From assembly GCA_937139405.1 (NCBI GenBank), contig CAKZPV010000049.1:124001-188000 (forward strand): a DNA stretch of 64,000 bases. The letters are read 5' to 3'. The notes below the pieces were generated by a model, which did not search any database, was not told the origin of the DNA, and saw only the letters and a program-made list of their open reading frames with translations. Positions within the stretch are counted from its first letter, which is position 1. Every line of letters begins with the position of its first letter. A program made the position numbers and the translations under genes. This document shows positions 43,655-52,517 of the stretch, piece after piece. The stretch is from an uncultured Nitrospirota bacterium (GTDB lineage Bacteria > Nitrospirota > Nitrospiria > Nitrospirales > UBA8639).

Positions 43655-44338
43655 ATGTTCAAAAAACTCTTTCAACCTATAGCCCAAAAACAAGGGTTTA
43701 CCCTAGTCGAGATGATCGGCGTCCTGGCAATCATTGCCATTCTGATTGCGTTATTACTCCCAAAAGTCTTCACACTGATTGCTTCTACCAATTCACGGTC
43801 TTTGGCGGCAGCCATTCGGACCTATGAAACGGCAATTGTCAATTATTATGCTGATATCGGAAGTGTCTATCCTTTGAATGCTGCAGGCACTCCCGTTGCA
43901 GAAAACGGCGGGCTAAGTACAACAGCCACTTCGCTAGCCGCCCGGTTAACCCTTGATGTTTCAGATCCTTTAAATGTGGGCACAGGCTCATGGCCTCGTT
44001 TTCGAGGACCCTACGTCGAAAAGTTTAATTCGGCTGTCCCCCCAGGATTCGGCACACAAATCACCTTACGAACAACCACAAGTGTTGCGTTGGGAACCGC
44101 GGTCACGCAAACAAACATTGGGTGGGACCTGAAGGGTGATGACGGCAATAGCGATCTCCCGTCGACATCCAGGACGGCGTATTTGAGGGTCGAAGGGGTG
44201 TCTGATACAGAATTCAATGAGTTAGATGGCATCATCGATGCGGGGATTGGAACCAATCTCGCAGAACGTCAACTACGAGGACGCGTGAAATATCAGCCTG
44301 CAGGTGATCGGATGTATATATACATGCAGCACCAATAA
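43655..44338 (+). CDS. Type IV/MSHA-like pilin (first pilin of locus)
   Basis: A 227-residue prepilin. The short leader MFKKLFQPIAQKQG ends in G before FTLVEMIGVLAIIAILIALLL, with the needed Glu at mature position 5 and the 20-residue hydrophobic alpha1 helix. The globular part is C-terminal and lacks a Cys pair. AAAGGAGCTGC lies before ATG 43655. It is the first gene of the plus-strand pilus locus and may be the major pilin or a pseudopilin. Confidence 0.88.
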   Translation: MFKKLFQPIAQKQGFTLVEMIGVLAIIAILIALLLPKVFTLIASTNSRSLAAAIRTYETAIVNYYADIGSVYPLNAAGTPVAENGGLSTTATSLAARLTLDVSDPLNVGTGSWPRFRGPYVEKFNSAVPPGFGTQITLRTTTSVALGTAVTQTNIGWDLKGDDGNSDLPSTSRTAYLRVEGVSDTEFNELDGIIDAGIGTNLAERQLRGRVKYQPAGDRMYIYMQHQ

Positions 44339-44452
44339 GGACACTATGTGTGGCGTGATTTCCAGCTCATGGTATTTCAACGCATACGAAACACACGTTT
44401 TTTAATCCTTCCTCACAAACGGTCACAGGTTTTTAGGAGTCCTTAACTCCAG

Positions 44453-46156
44453 ATGAGTGGCCCACCGATGTCAACCTCAACTCCTCAAACTTCAACGGCA
44501 AGACCTCAATTAGGAGCCTTACTCCTTCAGGATGGGTGGATTTCGCAAGAACAATTAGATCTGTCATTGCGTGAAGCCAAACGCAATAGTGTCATGCTTG
44601 GGCAAACATTAATTAGCCTCGGCTTTATCACAGAAAAAGTTCTGGCCCACTACCTCGCCGAGGGCACGCAAACGGCCATGGTCGATCTTTCGGCCACGTT
44701 CATCCCTCCCGAAATCCTGGACCTTGTTCCATACGACATGGCCGCACAGTTTCAAGTCCTCCCCCTAGGCAAACGTGGACAAGTCTTAGACCTCGCCATG
44801 GCTGACCCCTTAAATATTATGGCGGTCGATACCATTGAAAACCAAACAGGCCTCAACATCCATACCCAAACGGCTCCTGCTCAAGAACTCTCCGAAGCCA
44901 TTGAAGGCCATTACGCCCATACCGAATCTATCAAACAACTCCTAGACGAGTTGGCTGCCAAAGGATTTTCAGATCTTGGAGAAGATGCGAGCAAGGAAGC
45001 CCCGTTGATCCGCTTATGCAACCAATTGATTGCAGCTGGCATCCAAACGCGGGTCACCGATATACATGTCGAACCGGACGAACAATATTTGCGCGTTCGC
45101 ATGCGCATCGATGGAATCCTGACCCAGGAATTACTCATTTCTAAACCCCTTCAGGCTCCGATTACTGCTCGCCTGAAACTGATGGCGAATCTAAATCTCA
45201 CAGAAAAGCGCACACCCCAGGATGGACGAATTTCCTTCACCCTAGGCAGCCGCCGCATTGACCTTCGCGTGTCCACACTTCCAACCAACTTCGGTGAAAG
45301 CATCGTACTTCGAATTCTGGACAAAGGTGCGCTCAAGTTAGAATTCCAAGCATTAGGCTTTGCCCAAAACGACCAAGCCCGCGTGCAGTCCCTTATTCAG
45401 CGCCCACACGGCATTATTCTCGTCACAGGTCCCACCGGTAGTGGGAAGACCACAACCTTGTATACAGCCCTCCGCCATGTCAATGCCAAAGAAAAAAGCG
45501 TGTTTACGCTTGAAGATCCAATTGAATATCAAATGCCCATGATCCGCCAAACACAAGTTAATCCGGATATTGACATGACCTTTGCTGCCGGGCTCCGTGC
45601 CCTGCTCCGTCAAGATCCGGACGTCATCTTAGTTGGTGAAATCCGGGACCAAGAAACCGCCGACCTGGCCATGCGAGCCGCCTTAACCGGACATTTGGTT
45701 TTTTCCACTTTGCATACCAACGATGCACTCGGAGCCATTCCTCGACTGATCGACATGGGCATTGAACCATTTTTGTTAGCATCCGCACTTACAGCAGTCA
45801 TTGGACAACGACTCGTACGATGTATTTGCCCTGGCTGTAAAGTGGAACGACAAGATGCGCAGCAGACCCTTGCTGAGCTCAAGGTCGAACTGCCAACTGA
45901 CCTGCCGCTAAAACTCTGGACTGGGACAGGCTGCCGAGCCTGCAGTAATACCGGCTATGCGGGACGAGCAGGAATATATGAAATTATTGTTATCACGGAT
46001 AAGCTTCATGCTCCCATAGTTCATGGACCAGACATTGCTGCCATTCGAGCCATGATCCAGAAAGAAGGTATGCCCACGATGTTTCAAGATGGATTGCTGA
46101 AAGCCCTCAACGGCATCACGACGTTAGAAGAGGTCTTGAGGGTAGCTGGTGGCTAA
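44453..46156 (+). CDS. Pilus assembly ATPase MshE/GspE-type
   Basis: A 567-residue secretion ATPase that powers pilus extension. The N-terminal MshEN/GspE-N domain (LGALLLQDGWISQEQLDLSL) precedes the ATPase core with Walker A GPTGSGKTTTLYTAL at about 326-340, an Asp box FTLEDPIEYQ, Walker B LLRQDPDVILVGEIRD and a His box TGHLVFSTLHTNDA. A zinc motif (CICPGCK, CRACSNTGY) is present, as in GspE/PilB. ATG 44453 or 44468. It overlaps the next gene by 8 bases, so they are translationally coupled. Confidence 0.93.
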   Translation: MSGPPMSTSTPQTSTARPQLGALLLQDGWISQEQLDLSLREAKRNSVMLGQTLISLGFITEKVLAHYLAEGTQTAMVDLSATFIPPEILDLVPYDMAAQFQVLPLGKRGQVLDLAMADPLNIMAVDTIENQTGLNIHTQTAPAQELSEAIEGHYAHTESIKQLLDELAAKGFSDLGEDASKEAPLIRLCNQLIAAGIQTRVTDIHVEPDEQYLRVRMRIDGILTQELLISKPLQAPITARLKLMANLNLTEKRTPQDGRISFTLGSRRIDLRVSTLPTNFGESIVLRILDKGALKLEFQALGFAQNDQARVQSLIQRPHGIILVTGPTGSGKTTTLYTALRHVNAKEKSVFTLEDPIEYQMPMIRQTQVNPDIDMTFAAGLRALLRQDPDVILVGEIRDQETADLAMRAALTGHLVFSTLHTNDALGAIPRLIDMGIEPFLLASALTAVIGQRLVRCICPGCKVERQDAQQTLAELKVELPTDLPLKLWTGTGCRACSNTGYAGRAGIYEIIVITDKLHAPIVHGPDIAAIRAMIQKEGMPTMFQDGLLKALNGITTLEEVLRVAGG

Positions 46157-47357
46157 TTTTCAGTATCGTGCTATTGATGCACAAGGGAACCCTGCGGAGG
46201 GAGAGATGACGGCACTCGACCTCTCACAATTGGAACAGCGGCTCCAAGATATTGGACTCTGTCTTGTTCGAGCTTTAGAGGCCAAACCCAAATCGTCCAC
46301 CCGTTCTGGAAAACTCGGTAAAGTGAAATCACGAGATCTCCTGGAATTTTCTACACACATGTTTACGTTGTTAGATGCCGGAATCCCTCTCTCTCAAGCA
46401 GTGGAAAACCTGTCAGAAGAATCCCCAAATCTTCAACTACGCGTAACCCTAAAAAATGTTTTCCAACAAATTGAGGCAGGCAGTCCTCTTCATGCAGCCA
46501 TGAATCACTATCCCTCAATATTTCCTCCACAAGTTACCAACCTCATTCAAGCTGGTGAAGAAAGTGACACATTGGCGGAAACATTCAAAGAACTGGAACG
46601 ATATTTAGATTGGGTAGATTTGATCCGAGGTGATATTCGCCAAGCTACGATTTATCCCAGCATCGTGATTGTCGCAGTCCTGGGACTATTGATCCTATTG
46701 TTTACATTCGTGATTCCACAATTTGTTCCAATCTTGCGCGATTTGAATGTCCCACTCCCCTTCGTCACTGTTCTTGTCATCAGTGTCAGCGAATTCATGG
46801 TCAACACATGGTATTTTTGGATGCCCATGCTTCTTTTTATACCTTTGGCCTGGTGGTTGGGACGAAATTATATTCCCGGGTTCTCGCGCTGGCGTGACAG
46901 AGTGATTTTAGAATTACCCGTCATCGGGCCATTGCTCCAAATGTTGACCTTGTCAAAGTTCGTGCAAAATTTTGCCGTCCTCTATCGAGCCGGCATACCC
47001 GTCCTCCAATGCCTGGAATTATGCCAGGGAGTGGTCGGCAATAAAGTCGTATCAAATGCCCTTCAACAGGTGCAACGCAACATTGCAGAAGGATCAACGA
47101 TCAATGAATCTCTTGAAAAACATTCAATATTCCCGCCCATGATGATTCAAATGATTTCAGTCGGTGAAACGACTGGGAATTTACCTAAAACACTGATGAA
47201 CGTAGCCAATTACTATAATCGAGAAATTCCACGTCGGGTCAAGAAAGTCTTCGCCATATTCGAACCAGTCATCACGCTAGGACTGATCGGAATCGTAGGA
47301 GTCGTCGCACTTGCCCTTTTTATGCCGATGATGAGTCTCATGGGCGGACTCCATTGA
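46149..47357 (+). CDS. Inner-membrane platform protein MshG/GspF-type
   Basis: A 402-residue polytopic protein of the GspF/PilC family, the inner-membrane platform on which the assembly ATPase acts. The N-terminal cytoplasmic domain begins NFQYRAIDAQGNPAEGEM, typical for the family. Two repeated T2SSF domains carry LLDAGIPLSQAVENLSEES and LYRAGIPVLQCLELCQGVV. Membrane helices lie near ATIYPSIVIVAVLGLLILLFTFVIP, in the middle and at the C-terminus. It starts with GTG 46149, overlapping mshE. Confidence 0.93.
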   Translation: MANFQYRAIDAQGNPAEGEMTALDLSQLEQRLQDIGLCLVRALEAKPKSSTRSGKLGKVKSRDLLEFSTHMFTLLDAGIPLSQAVENLSEESPNLQLRVTLKNVFQQIEAGSPLHAAMNHYPSIFPPQVTNLIQAGEESDTLAETFKELERYLDWVDLIRGDIRQATIYPSIVIVAVLGLLILLFTFVIPQFVPILRDLNVPLPFVTVLVISVSEFMVNTWYFWMPMLLFIPLAWWLGRNYIPGFSRWRDRVILELPVIGPLLQMLTLSKFVQNFAVLYRAGIPVLQCLELCQGVVGNKVVSNALQQVQRNIAEGSTINESLEKHSIFPPMMIQMISVGETTGNLPKTLMNVANYYNREIPRRVKKVFAIFEPVITLGLIGIVGVVALALFMPMMSLMGGLH

Positions 47358-47364
47358 AGGTGGC

Positions 47365-48834
47365 ATGGAATCCCTATCTCGCCGTGGACTCATTTTTTCC
47401 CGCCTCCCACTAACAATGTGTTCTCAAAATGGATTTTCCCTTATTGCCCTCATTGGCGTCCTAGCGGTGATGACGATCAGCCTATCAGTCGTCGCCCCAA
47501 CCTTAATCAAAAATATGGAGCGAGAGCATCAAGAAACCGAAGGCCGACAGCTTCGCCACATTGCAGATGGTATTCAACATTACCTAAAACAGAACAGAGC
47601 CTTTCCCCCTGCTTTGTCGAGTCTCGTCCCTGATTATGTCCCCTTTTCCACAGCACAAGTCGACACAAATGCGCACGGTTTCCCACGGTATTATTTTATT
47701 CACCCATCCCTGATTGGCCTTGACAATAGCACCGGGCTATCCACCGCCGAACTTGTCAATGCAAGATTCATCCTTTTATCCAATCTTTCACAGGACATCG
47801 CTCCAACCATCGCAACTCCGGCTGAATTTGAAACATGGTGGACGACAAATGAAAGTCTGATTCCCAATCTGCACATTAACCGAGGTAATGTCGGAAATCT
47901 ATTCTATTCGCTAGCCATCACGCCTCAAGGTAATGGGGCTAGCTATTTCGTGAATACCACACCAACAACAGATTCTGGAGGCGGCCTCCTTCCCACTCAT
48001 AATGCATTTCATCTCATGGGGACCATGGTTGGCTTTGATGAGGACACTACCTACAGCGTGCCTGAAGTCCAATTTGCCCTTACGACCAACACCGCCTATT
48101 GGTTCGATCCAAATTGTTCAACCGGAAAGCAGTGGAACCCAGTACTTTCAAACTGTCTCAGTCCCATAGTTCTCTATACCTTTGATGAAGGAAGCGGAAC
48201 TACGATCAATGATGTCTCCGGAGTGGGAGCGCCCCTCAATCTGACCGTCCAGAATGGAGCAGCCACAAGTTGGGTCTCTGGGGCTCTTTCCATAAATTCC
48301 TCGACTATAGTTGAATCATCGGGGGCAGCCACAAAGATCATCGATGCGGTAACGGCAAGCGAGGCAATAACAGTTGAAGCGTGGATCAACCCCGCTAACA
48401 TCACACAGGATGGCCCAGCGCGCGTCGTAACACTCTCCCAGAATACCGGGAACCGAAATTTTACGATGGGCCAAGGTCGTTGGGGTTCTGACCCACCTGA
48501 TGTGTTTGATTTTCGACTGCGGACAACAACACAAAGCAACAATGGGATGCCGTCCATCACATCGCCATCAGGCACGGCCACGACTATGCTGACCCATATT
48601 GTGAACACCCGTGATGCTTCAGGGGCTGCCAGCATCTATGTGAATGGAGTTCTGCAAGCGAGTGGAACGTTCGGAGGAAATCTCTCAAATTGGAATACAA
48701 CCTATAAGCTTGGATTGGCCAATGAACTTACGTTAGACCGACCTTGGCTGGGAGAACTTCACCGCGTCGCCATTTATGATATCGCGTTGAGCCAGAGCCA
48801 AGTAACGCAAAGGTATGCAGCAGGAGCTAATTAA
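47365..48834 (+). CDS. Large pseudopilin with C-terminal LamG-like domain
   Basis: A 489-residue protein in three parts. It has a pilin-type N-terminus (GFSLIALIGVLAVMTISLSVV) in which the usual Glu5 is Ala; a middle of about 215 residues (DGIQHYLKQNRAFPPALSSL ... TAYWFDPNCSTGKQW) paralogous to the next gene; and a C-terminal 210 residues (VLYTFDEGSGTTINDVSG, TVEAWINPANI, IYVNGVLQASGTF, LGELHRVAIYDIAL) of LamG/concanavalin type, a common carbohydrate- or protein-binding fold. AAGGTGGC before ATG 47365 supports the start. A pilus-tip adhesin is the likely role. Confidence 0.85.
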   Translation: MESLSRRGLIFSRLPLTMCSQNGFSLIALIGVLAVMTISLSVVAPTLIKNMEREHQETEGRQLRHIADGIQHYLKQNRAFPPALSSLVPDYVPFSTAQVDTNAHGFPRYYFIHPSLIGLDNSTGLSTAELVNARFILLSNLSQDIAPTIATPAEFETWWTTNESLIPNLHINRGNVGNLFYSLAITPQGNGASYFVNTTPTTDSGGGLLPTHNAFHLMGTMVGFDEDTTYSVPEVQFALTTNTAYWFDPNCSTGKQWNPVLSNCLSPIVLYTFDEGSGTTINDVSGVGAPLNLTVQNGAATSWVSGALSINSSTIVESSGAATKIIDAVTASEAITVEAWINPANITQDGPARVVTLSQNTGNRNFTMGQGRWGSDPPDVFDFRLRTTTQSNNGMPSITSPSGTATTMLTHIVNTRDASGAASIYVNGVLQASGTFGGNLSNWNTTYKLGLANELTLDRPWLGELHRVAIYDIALSQSQVTQRYAAGAN

Positions 48835-48880
48835 GCACAGAAAAAATGTCAGTGAAGGTAACTTTTTCCCTCGTTTTACT

Positions 48881-48909
48881 CCTCCACGCCTCACGCCTAA
48901 ACCTTCACC
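48881..48909. repeat. TTTACGCC/TCACG intergenic repeat, copy 4
   Basis: CCTCCACGCCTCACGCCTAA followed by ACCTTCACC, in the gap between the two large pseudopilin genes; another member of the dispersed family. Confidence 0.5.
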
Positions 48910-49071
48910 TCCTCTCTTTTCTCCTCCCAATTAAGATTGGCTCGCCAAAATCCGACAAATTAAGGAGAGGTATACCCGGCAAGTTTTGCCAATACCCAAG
49001 ATGCGCCCATAGCCATGCTAGGGCATCATGGAGAATTTAGAGAAATGTTCATACTGTCCAGGGTGAGCGGA

Positions 49072-49917
49072 ATGAGTGCTAAAGAGCGACCATTGATGGT
49101 ACTAACACAACCAATATTTGTATCCTCCTCGCCTCCCGCCCCCCGCTATACCCCGTTAGGCTTACGCCTTGCATCTTCCGCCGGGTTCACGCTGGTGGAA
49201 ATGATAGGTGTGTTGGCAATTATTGCTATTCTTGCAAGTTTTATTGCCCCAAACGTCCTCAATCAACTACGAAGCGCCAGGCGCGATGCCGAAGATCATC
49301 AATTGGCCAATATCGCCCAGGGCATCGAACTGTTCATCCGCCAAAATCGTTCATTTCCAGCAAACCTCCCAGCTTTGAGTCCGGACTTTGTGCCAACTTC
49401 GGCAGGACAACTCACCAACAACCCCAATGGATTTTTGCGGTATTTCTTTGTGCAACCGAACATTGGAGGCTATGCAAACGATGTTGGGCTAGCTCCTGGA
49501 TCCCTAGCTGATTCGAGATTTTTACTCATTACCAATTTAGAACAAAATGCCGCCCCAACTATCACAACGGATACACAATTCGAAACCTGGTGGAATACTG
49601 ACGAAACTGGGACACCGGATCTCAAAATTCATCGTGGGCATGTTGGCCATTTGTTTCATCTGCTGAGTCTCTCTACTGATGGACCTGGAGGCAGTTACGC
49701 AGTCGATGGCACATTCGTGAATGCCGGTGGAGGCACTTTGGCCGCACATATTCGTTATCACGTAACTGGAACGCCAGTGGCTCTGGATGAAGCCAATACG
49801 TTTGGAACGGCTGAAACACAATTCACTATGGTGACAGAAGCGGGCTATCAATTTGATCCCGATTGCCCTGATGGATCGAAATGGCGTGTGATTAGTAGCG
49901 GATGTTACGCCCCGTAG
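49072..49917 (+). CDS. Large pseudopilin, paralogue of the preceding gene
   Basis: A prepilin with an unusually long leader. SAG then FTLVEMIGVLAIIAILASFIA gives the cleavage site with Glu5 present. The mature part (QGIELFIRQNRSFPANLPAL, NPNGFLRYFFVQPN, FETWWNTDETGTPDL, AGYQFDPDCPDGSKW) is clearly paralogous to residues about 60-270 of the LamG pseudopilin. It ends where that protein continues into LamG. ATG 49072 is chosen because AGGGTGAG lies about 8 bases before; ATG 49045 or 49015 are alternatives. Confidence 0.85.
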   Translation: MSAKERPLMVLTQPIFVSSSPPAPRYTPLGLRLASSAGFTLVEMIGVLAIIAILASFIAPNVLNQLRSARRDAEDHQLANIAQGIELFIRQNRSFPANLPALSPDFVPTSAGQLTNNPNGFLRYFFVQPNIGGYANDVGLAPGSLADSRFLLITNLEQNAAPTITTDTQFETWWNTDETGTPDLKIHRGHVGHLFHLLSLSTDGPGGSYAVDGTFVNAGGGTLAAHIRYHVTGTPVALDEANTFGTAETQFTMVTEAGYQFDPDCPDGSKWRVISSGCYAP

Positions 49918-49932
49918 AAAGCCTAGTAGGTA

Positions 49933-51423
49933 ATGGATTTATCACCAACAATACATTCTCTGAAAGAAAGTTTTTGGCCAACGGTCCTAAACATTTCGGA
50001 TCAATTTCGAAATAGATTTTCACACCAAACTCGCACCGTTCTCAGTGTGAGTCTTGTACATGGTCGCTTCAGAGCCATGTCGATCATTAATGATTCTATC
50101 CACAAGAATTGGGAAAGACCTGGGATTCTTTTGAGATCTACAGGGCTGTACCAAGCCATTTCAGATGCTATTGACCATACGGAATTCCCCGGCACTCACA
50201 TTTCAATACTCCTGGAAGACAGTCGATGCATGACCTCCAGCATTCAGCTCCCCGGCATGCCGGTGACAGACTTGATCCCCATTCTTGAACGTAAAGTGCA
50301 ACAGGCAAAACCTTGGGATGATCCAGCGGTATGGCGCTACCATATCGGTATGGAGGCTAGAGGAAAGAACAGCATCCACCTGGAAGTTTGGCCCCAAAGT
50401 ATAATCGATGAAATTACTCAGACATGTGAAGACTTGGATCTTCAGCTTCAACAGCTGGCCCCATTATCAGTATTGTCAGAAAGTCAACTGAGTACTTTGT
50501 CCGTGGAACCCGGAGAGGCGACTCTTCTCATCAGTATTTTAGAAGGCAAGGTGACGTTCATCGCCGGAGACCAAAATGGAGACCCGATCCTTACTCGGCA
50601 CTTAGCTCCCGCGCAAGATTGGGTCCCATTAGGAGAACGAATTGCCACAGAAGTCAATCGTACACTTATGTTTATTACTCAACAGCTCAATGTCACTATT
50701 CCACAAATATGGTTTTTAAGTGAAGACGAACAATTGACTGTAGAAGAAGTTCAACCGCACATTTCTACTCGCATTATGCCATGCCCCGTCAAACCCGATT
50801 GGAAATACTGGCTTTGGGTAGGAGCATCCCTTCCCATCAATCTGAGTAATAACTTCACACCGTTAGAGGTGCGTCGAGCACCATTGCAAAAAGTATTCAG
50901 CAAAACCTTAGTGGCCATGGTTCTAGGATTTATTATCGTCAGCGTTGGAGCAACCGCCATTATCGAAGGATACGTTTCGAAAAACAAAAGCCGGCTCCAA
51001 ATCGCAGCTGCCCAAGCACAAACTCTCAGAAAAGATCAACGGCATTGGAGGAATCAACTCATCACCATCAATACCGAACGACAATGGGCTCAGGCTATTA
51101 CTGAAACGAACGTTCCATCTCTCGAAGGTCCTCTGTTGAGTTATTTGGGAAATATTGTTCCCCCTCAGATCATTCTCCATAAAGCTGTAGTCAGACGCAC
51201 GAAAAATATGTGGGACCTTGAATTAACTGGCAGAACTTCAACCAATCTTTCTTCAACCTTGGAGGTCATGGATCACCTGGTTCGCCAATTGGCACAAGGG
51301 CCATATCATGTCACGGTGCAGGACGGGTGGCGAGATCACCTCTTGAGTCAAACCAATAATCAGGCAATACGAAAAGATTTATCGCCCTCCTACCAGTGGA
51401 GTTTAAAAGGAAGCCTGTCGTGA
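49933..51423 (+). CDS. MshI-like protein (fused PilM/PilN, GspL-type)
   Basis: A 496-residue protein. The first 300 residues look like the actin-like PilM/GspL fold (TVLSVSLVHGRFRAMSII, GTHISILLEDSRCMTSSIQLPGMPV, then VKPDWKYWLWVGASLPIN). One membrane helix follows at about 320-343 (TLVAMVLGFIIVSVGATAII), then a coiled coil and a PilN-like periplasmic domain (LTGRTSTNLSSTLEVMDHLV). The PilM+PilN fusion equals GspL/MshI. It lies 15 bp after the pseudopilin gene and overlaps the next gene by GTGA. Confidence 0.75.
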   Translation: MDLSPTIHSLKESFWPTVLNISDQFRNRFSHQTRTVLSVSLVHGRFRAMSIINDSIHKNWERPGILLRSTGLYQAISDAIDHTEFPGTHISILLEDSRCMTSSIQLPGMPVTDLIPILERKVQQAKPWDDPAVWRYHIGMEARGKNSIHLEVWPQSIIDEITQTCEDLDLQLQQLAPLSVLSESQLSTLSVEPGEATLLISILEGKVTFIAGDQNGDPILTRHLAPAQDWVPLGERIATEVNRTLMFITQQLNVTIPQIWFLSEDEQLTVEEVQPHISTRIMPCPVKPDWKYWLWVGASLPINLSNNFTPLEVRRAPLQKVFSKTLVAMVLGFIIVSVGATAIIEGYVSKNKSRLQIAAAQAQTLRKDQRHWRNQLITINTERQWAQAITETNVPSLEGPLLSYLGNIVPPQIILHKAVVRRTKNMWDLELTGRTSTNLSSTLEVMDHLVRQLAQGPYHVTVQDGWRDHLLSQTNNQAIRKDLSPSYQWSLKGSLS

Positions 51424-52007
51424 ATCCTTGGCTGAAAAAACTACCCTCAACTGTTGCCGATAAGAGGGGGCTGCTTTTGATAATCATGCTTGGCGGAAGC
51501 CTCTCATTTGTGGGTTTGATGAGCCTTGATAAGTTTGTGGAAGTCAACGCGAACCAAGCTTCCCTTCAAACTATTGTGGATTTAGAAAAGGAAATTACTG
51601 AACTTCGTATTCAATACCGTGATGCTCACCCAGAGGCTCAACCGGCGGTCCTTGAACAAGCAGAACTTCGTTTGCTCCAGGATTTCACTCATTTGGCTCA
51701 ATGGGCACAGGAACTTCAAGAACAAGGAGAAGAGATCGCATTAGGCATGAACTATAAGATCCTGAAGGAACAGCAAACTCCTTCGACAATACAAGGGATC
51801 ACGGTCATTCCTCTAGAGCTCAAAATTCATTCTCAAAACAACCGAAGTGGATACCGCCAATTTTTGCAGTTCTTGCAAGTCTTGGAGCAATCAGGTCCAC
51901 GCATCAATATTCAAGAAGTCGCCGTCACCGGTGACGGGAAAAAAGCCACACAATTCACAGTTGGATTTTCAGTATGGATGAAGACACAAGATTCCGTCGA
52001 GCTCTAA
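51420..52007 (+). CDS. MshJ/PilO-like protein
   Basis: About 195 residues from GTG 51420, which overlaps the mshI-like stop and has AAGGA 8 bases upstream. One N-terminal membrane helix (GLLLIIMLGGSLSFVGLM), a coiled coil and a ferredoxin-like periplasmic domain (ITVIPLELKIHSQNNRSGYRQFLQFLQVLEQ), the usual plan of PilO/GspM proteins that connect the inner-membrane platform to the secretin. Start is uncertain by eight residues (GTG 51396). Confidence 0.7.
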   Translation: MNPWLKKLPSTVADKRGLLLIIMLGGSLSFVGLMSLDKFVEVNANQASLQTIVDLEKEITELRIQYRDAHPEAQPAVLEQAELRLLQDFTHLAQWAQELQEQGEEIALGMNYKILKEQQTPSTIQGITVIPLELKIHSQNNRSGYRQFLQFLQVLEQSGPRINIQEVAVTGDGKKATQFTVGFSVWMKTQDSVEL

Positions 52008-52513
52008 AAAACCCTCTCGTCATGGTAGGTTTGTGTATCGTTGCAGGCATGGCGATGTATCACAACGTCATCGAATCCACTATGAATACGACGCTCCCTG
52101 TATCCATCGCCTCTCTCGCATCTGAAGAAACACTCACGCCAACAATTTCAACGCCTTCTCGTTCAGGGCATGAGGAAGTAGCAACCCAATGGATTGAGAA
52201 TCCTACACGTGACCCATTTGCGCCCATATCTATCTCGAATTGGTCAAAACGGACCTTAGCATCATCAACGGCATCGGCCTTTCGAAAAGATGAGCCTCAT
52301 GCAACCTCACCAACTGGGCTTACCTTAAAGGCCATTGCAATCGAAGCTCAACACAGAAGCGCCGTGATCAACCGCCAAGTCGTACGTGAAGGAGAAATTA
52401 TCGAAGGGCATCAGATTGTGTCCATTCAATTGAAAGGCGTCTGGCTCAAGCGGCATGGACGGAAGCAATTCTTAACCTTTGCCACCAACGTAGCATCCGA
52501 ATCAAGAACGTAA
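51974..52513 (+). CDS. MshK/PilP-like protein
   Basis: A 179-residue protein with one N-terminal membrane helix (PLVMVGLCIVAGMAMYHNVI), a disordered linker with the NPTRDPFAP motif typical of PilP/GspC, and a small beta domain (GLTLKAIAIEAQHRSAVINRQVVREGEIIEGHQIVSI, in parts) like the GspC homology region. It overlaps the mshJ-like gene by 34 bases. It probably binds the secretin in the periplasm, as MshK/PilP do. Confidence 0.7.
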   Translation: MDEDTRFRRALKNPLVMVGLCIVAGMAMYHNVIESTMNTTLPVSIASLASEETLTPTISTPSRSGHEEVATQWIENPTRDPFAPISISNWSKRTLASSTASAFRKDEPHATSPTGLTLKAIAIEAQHRSAVINRQVVREGEIIEGHQIVSIQLKGVWLKRHGRKQFLTFATNVASESRT

Positions 52514-52517
52514 GACT

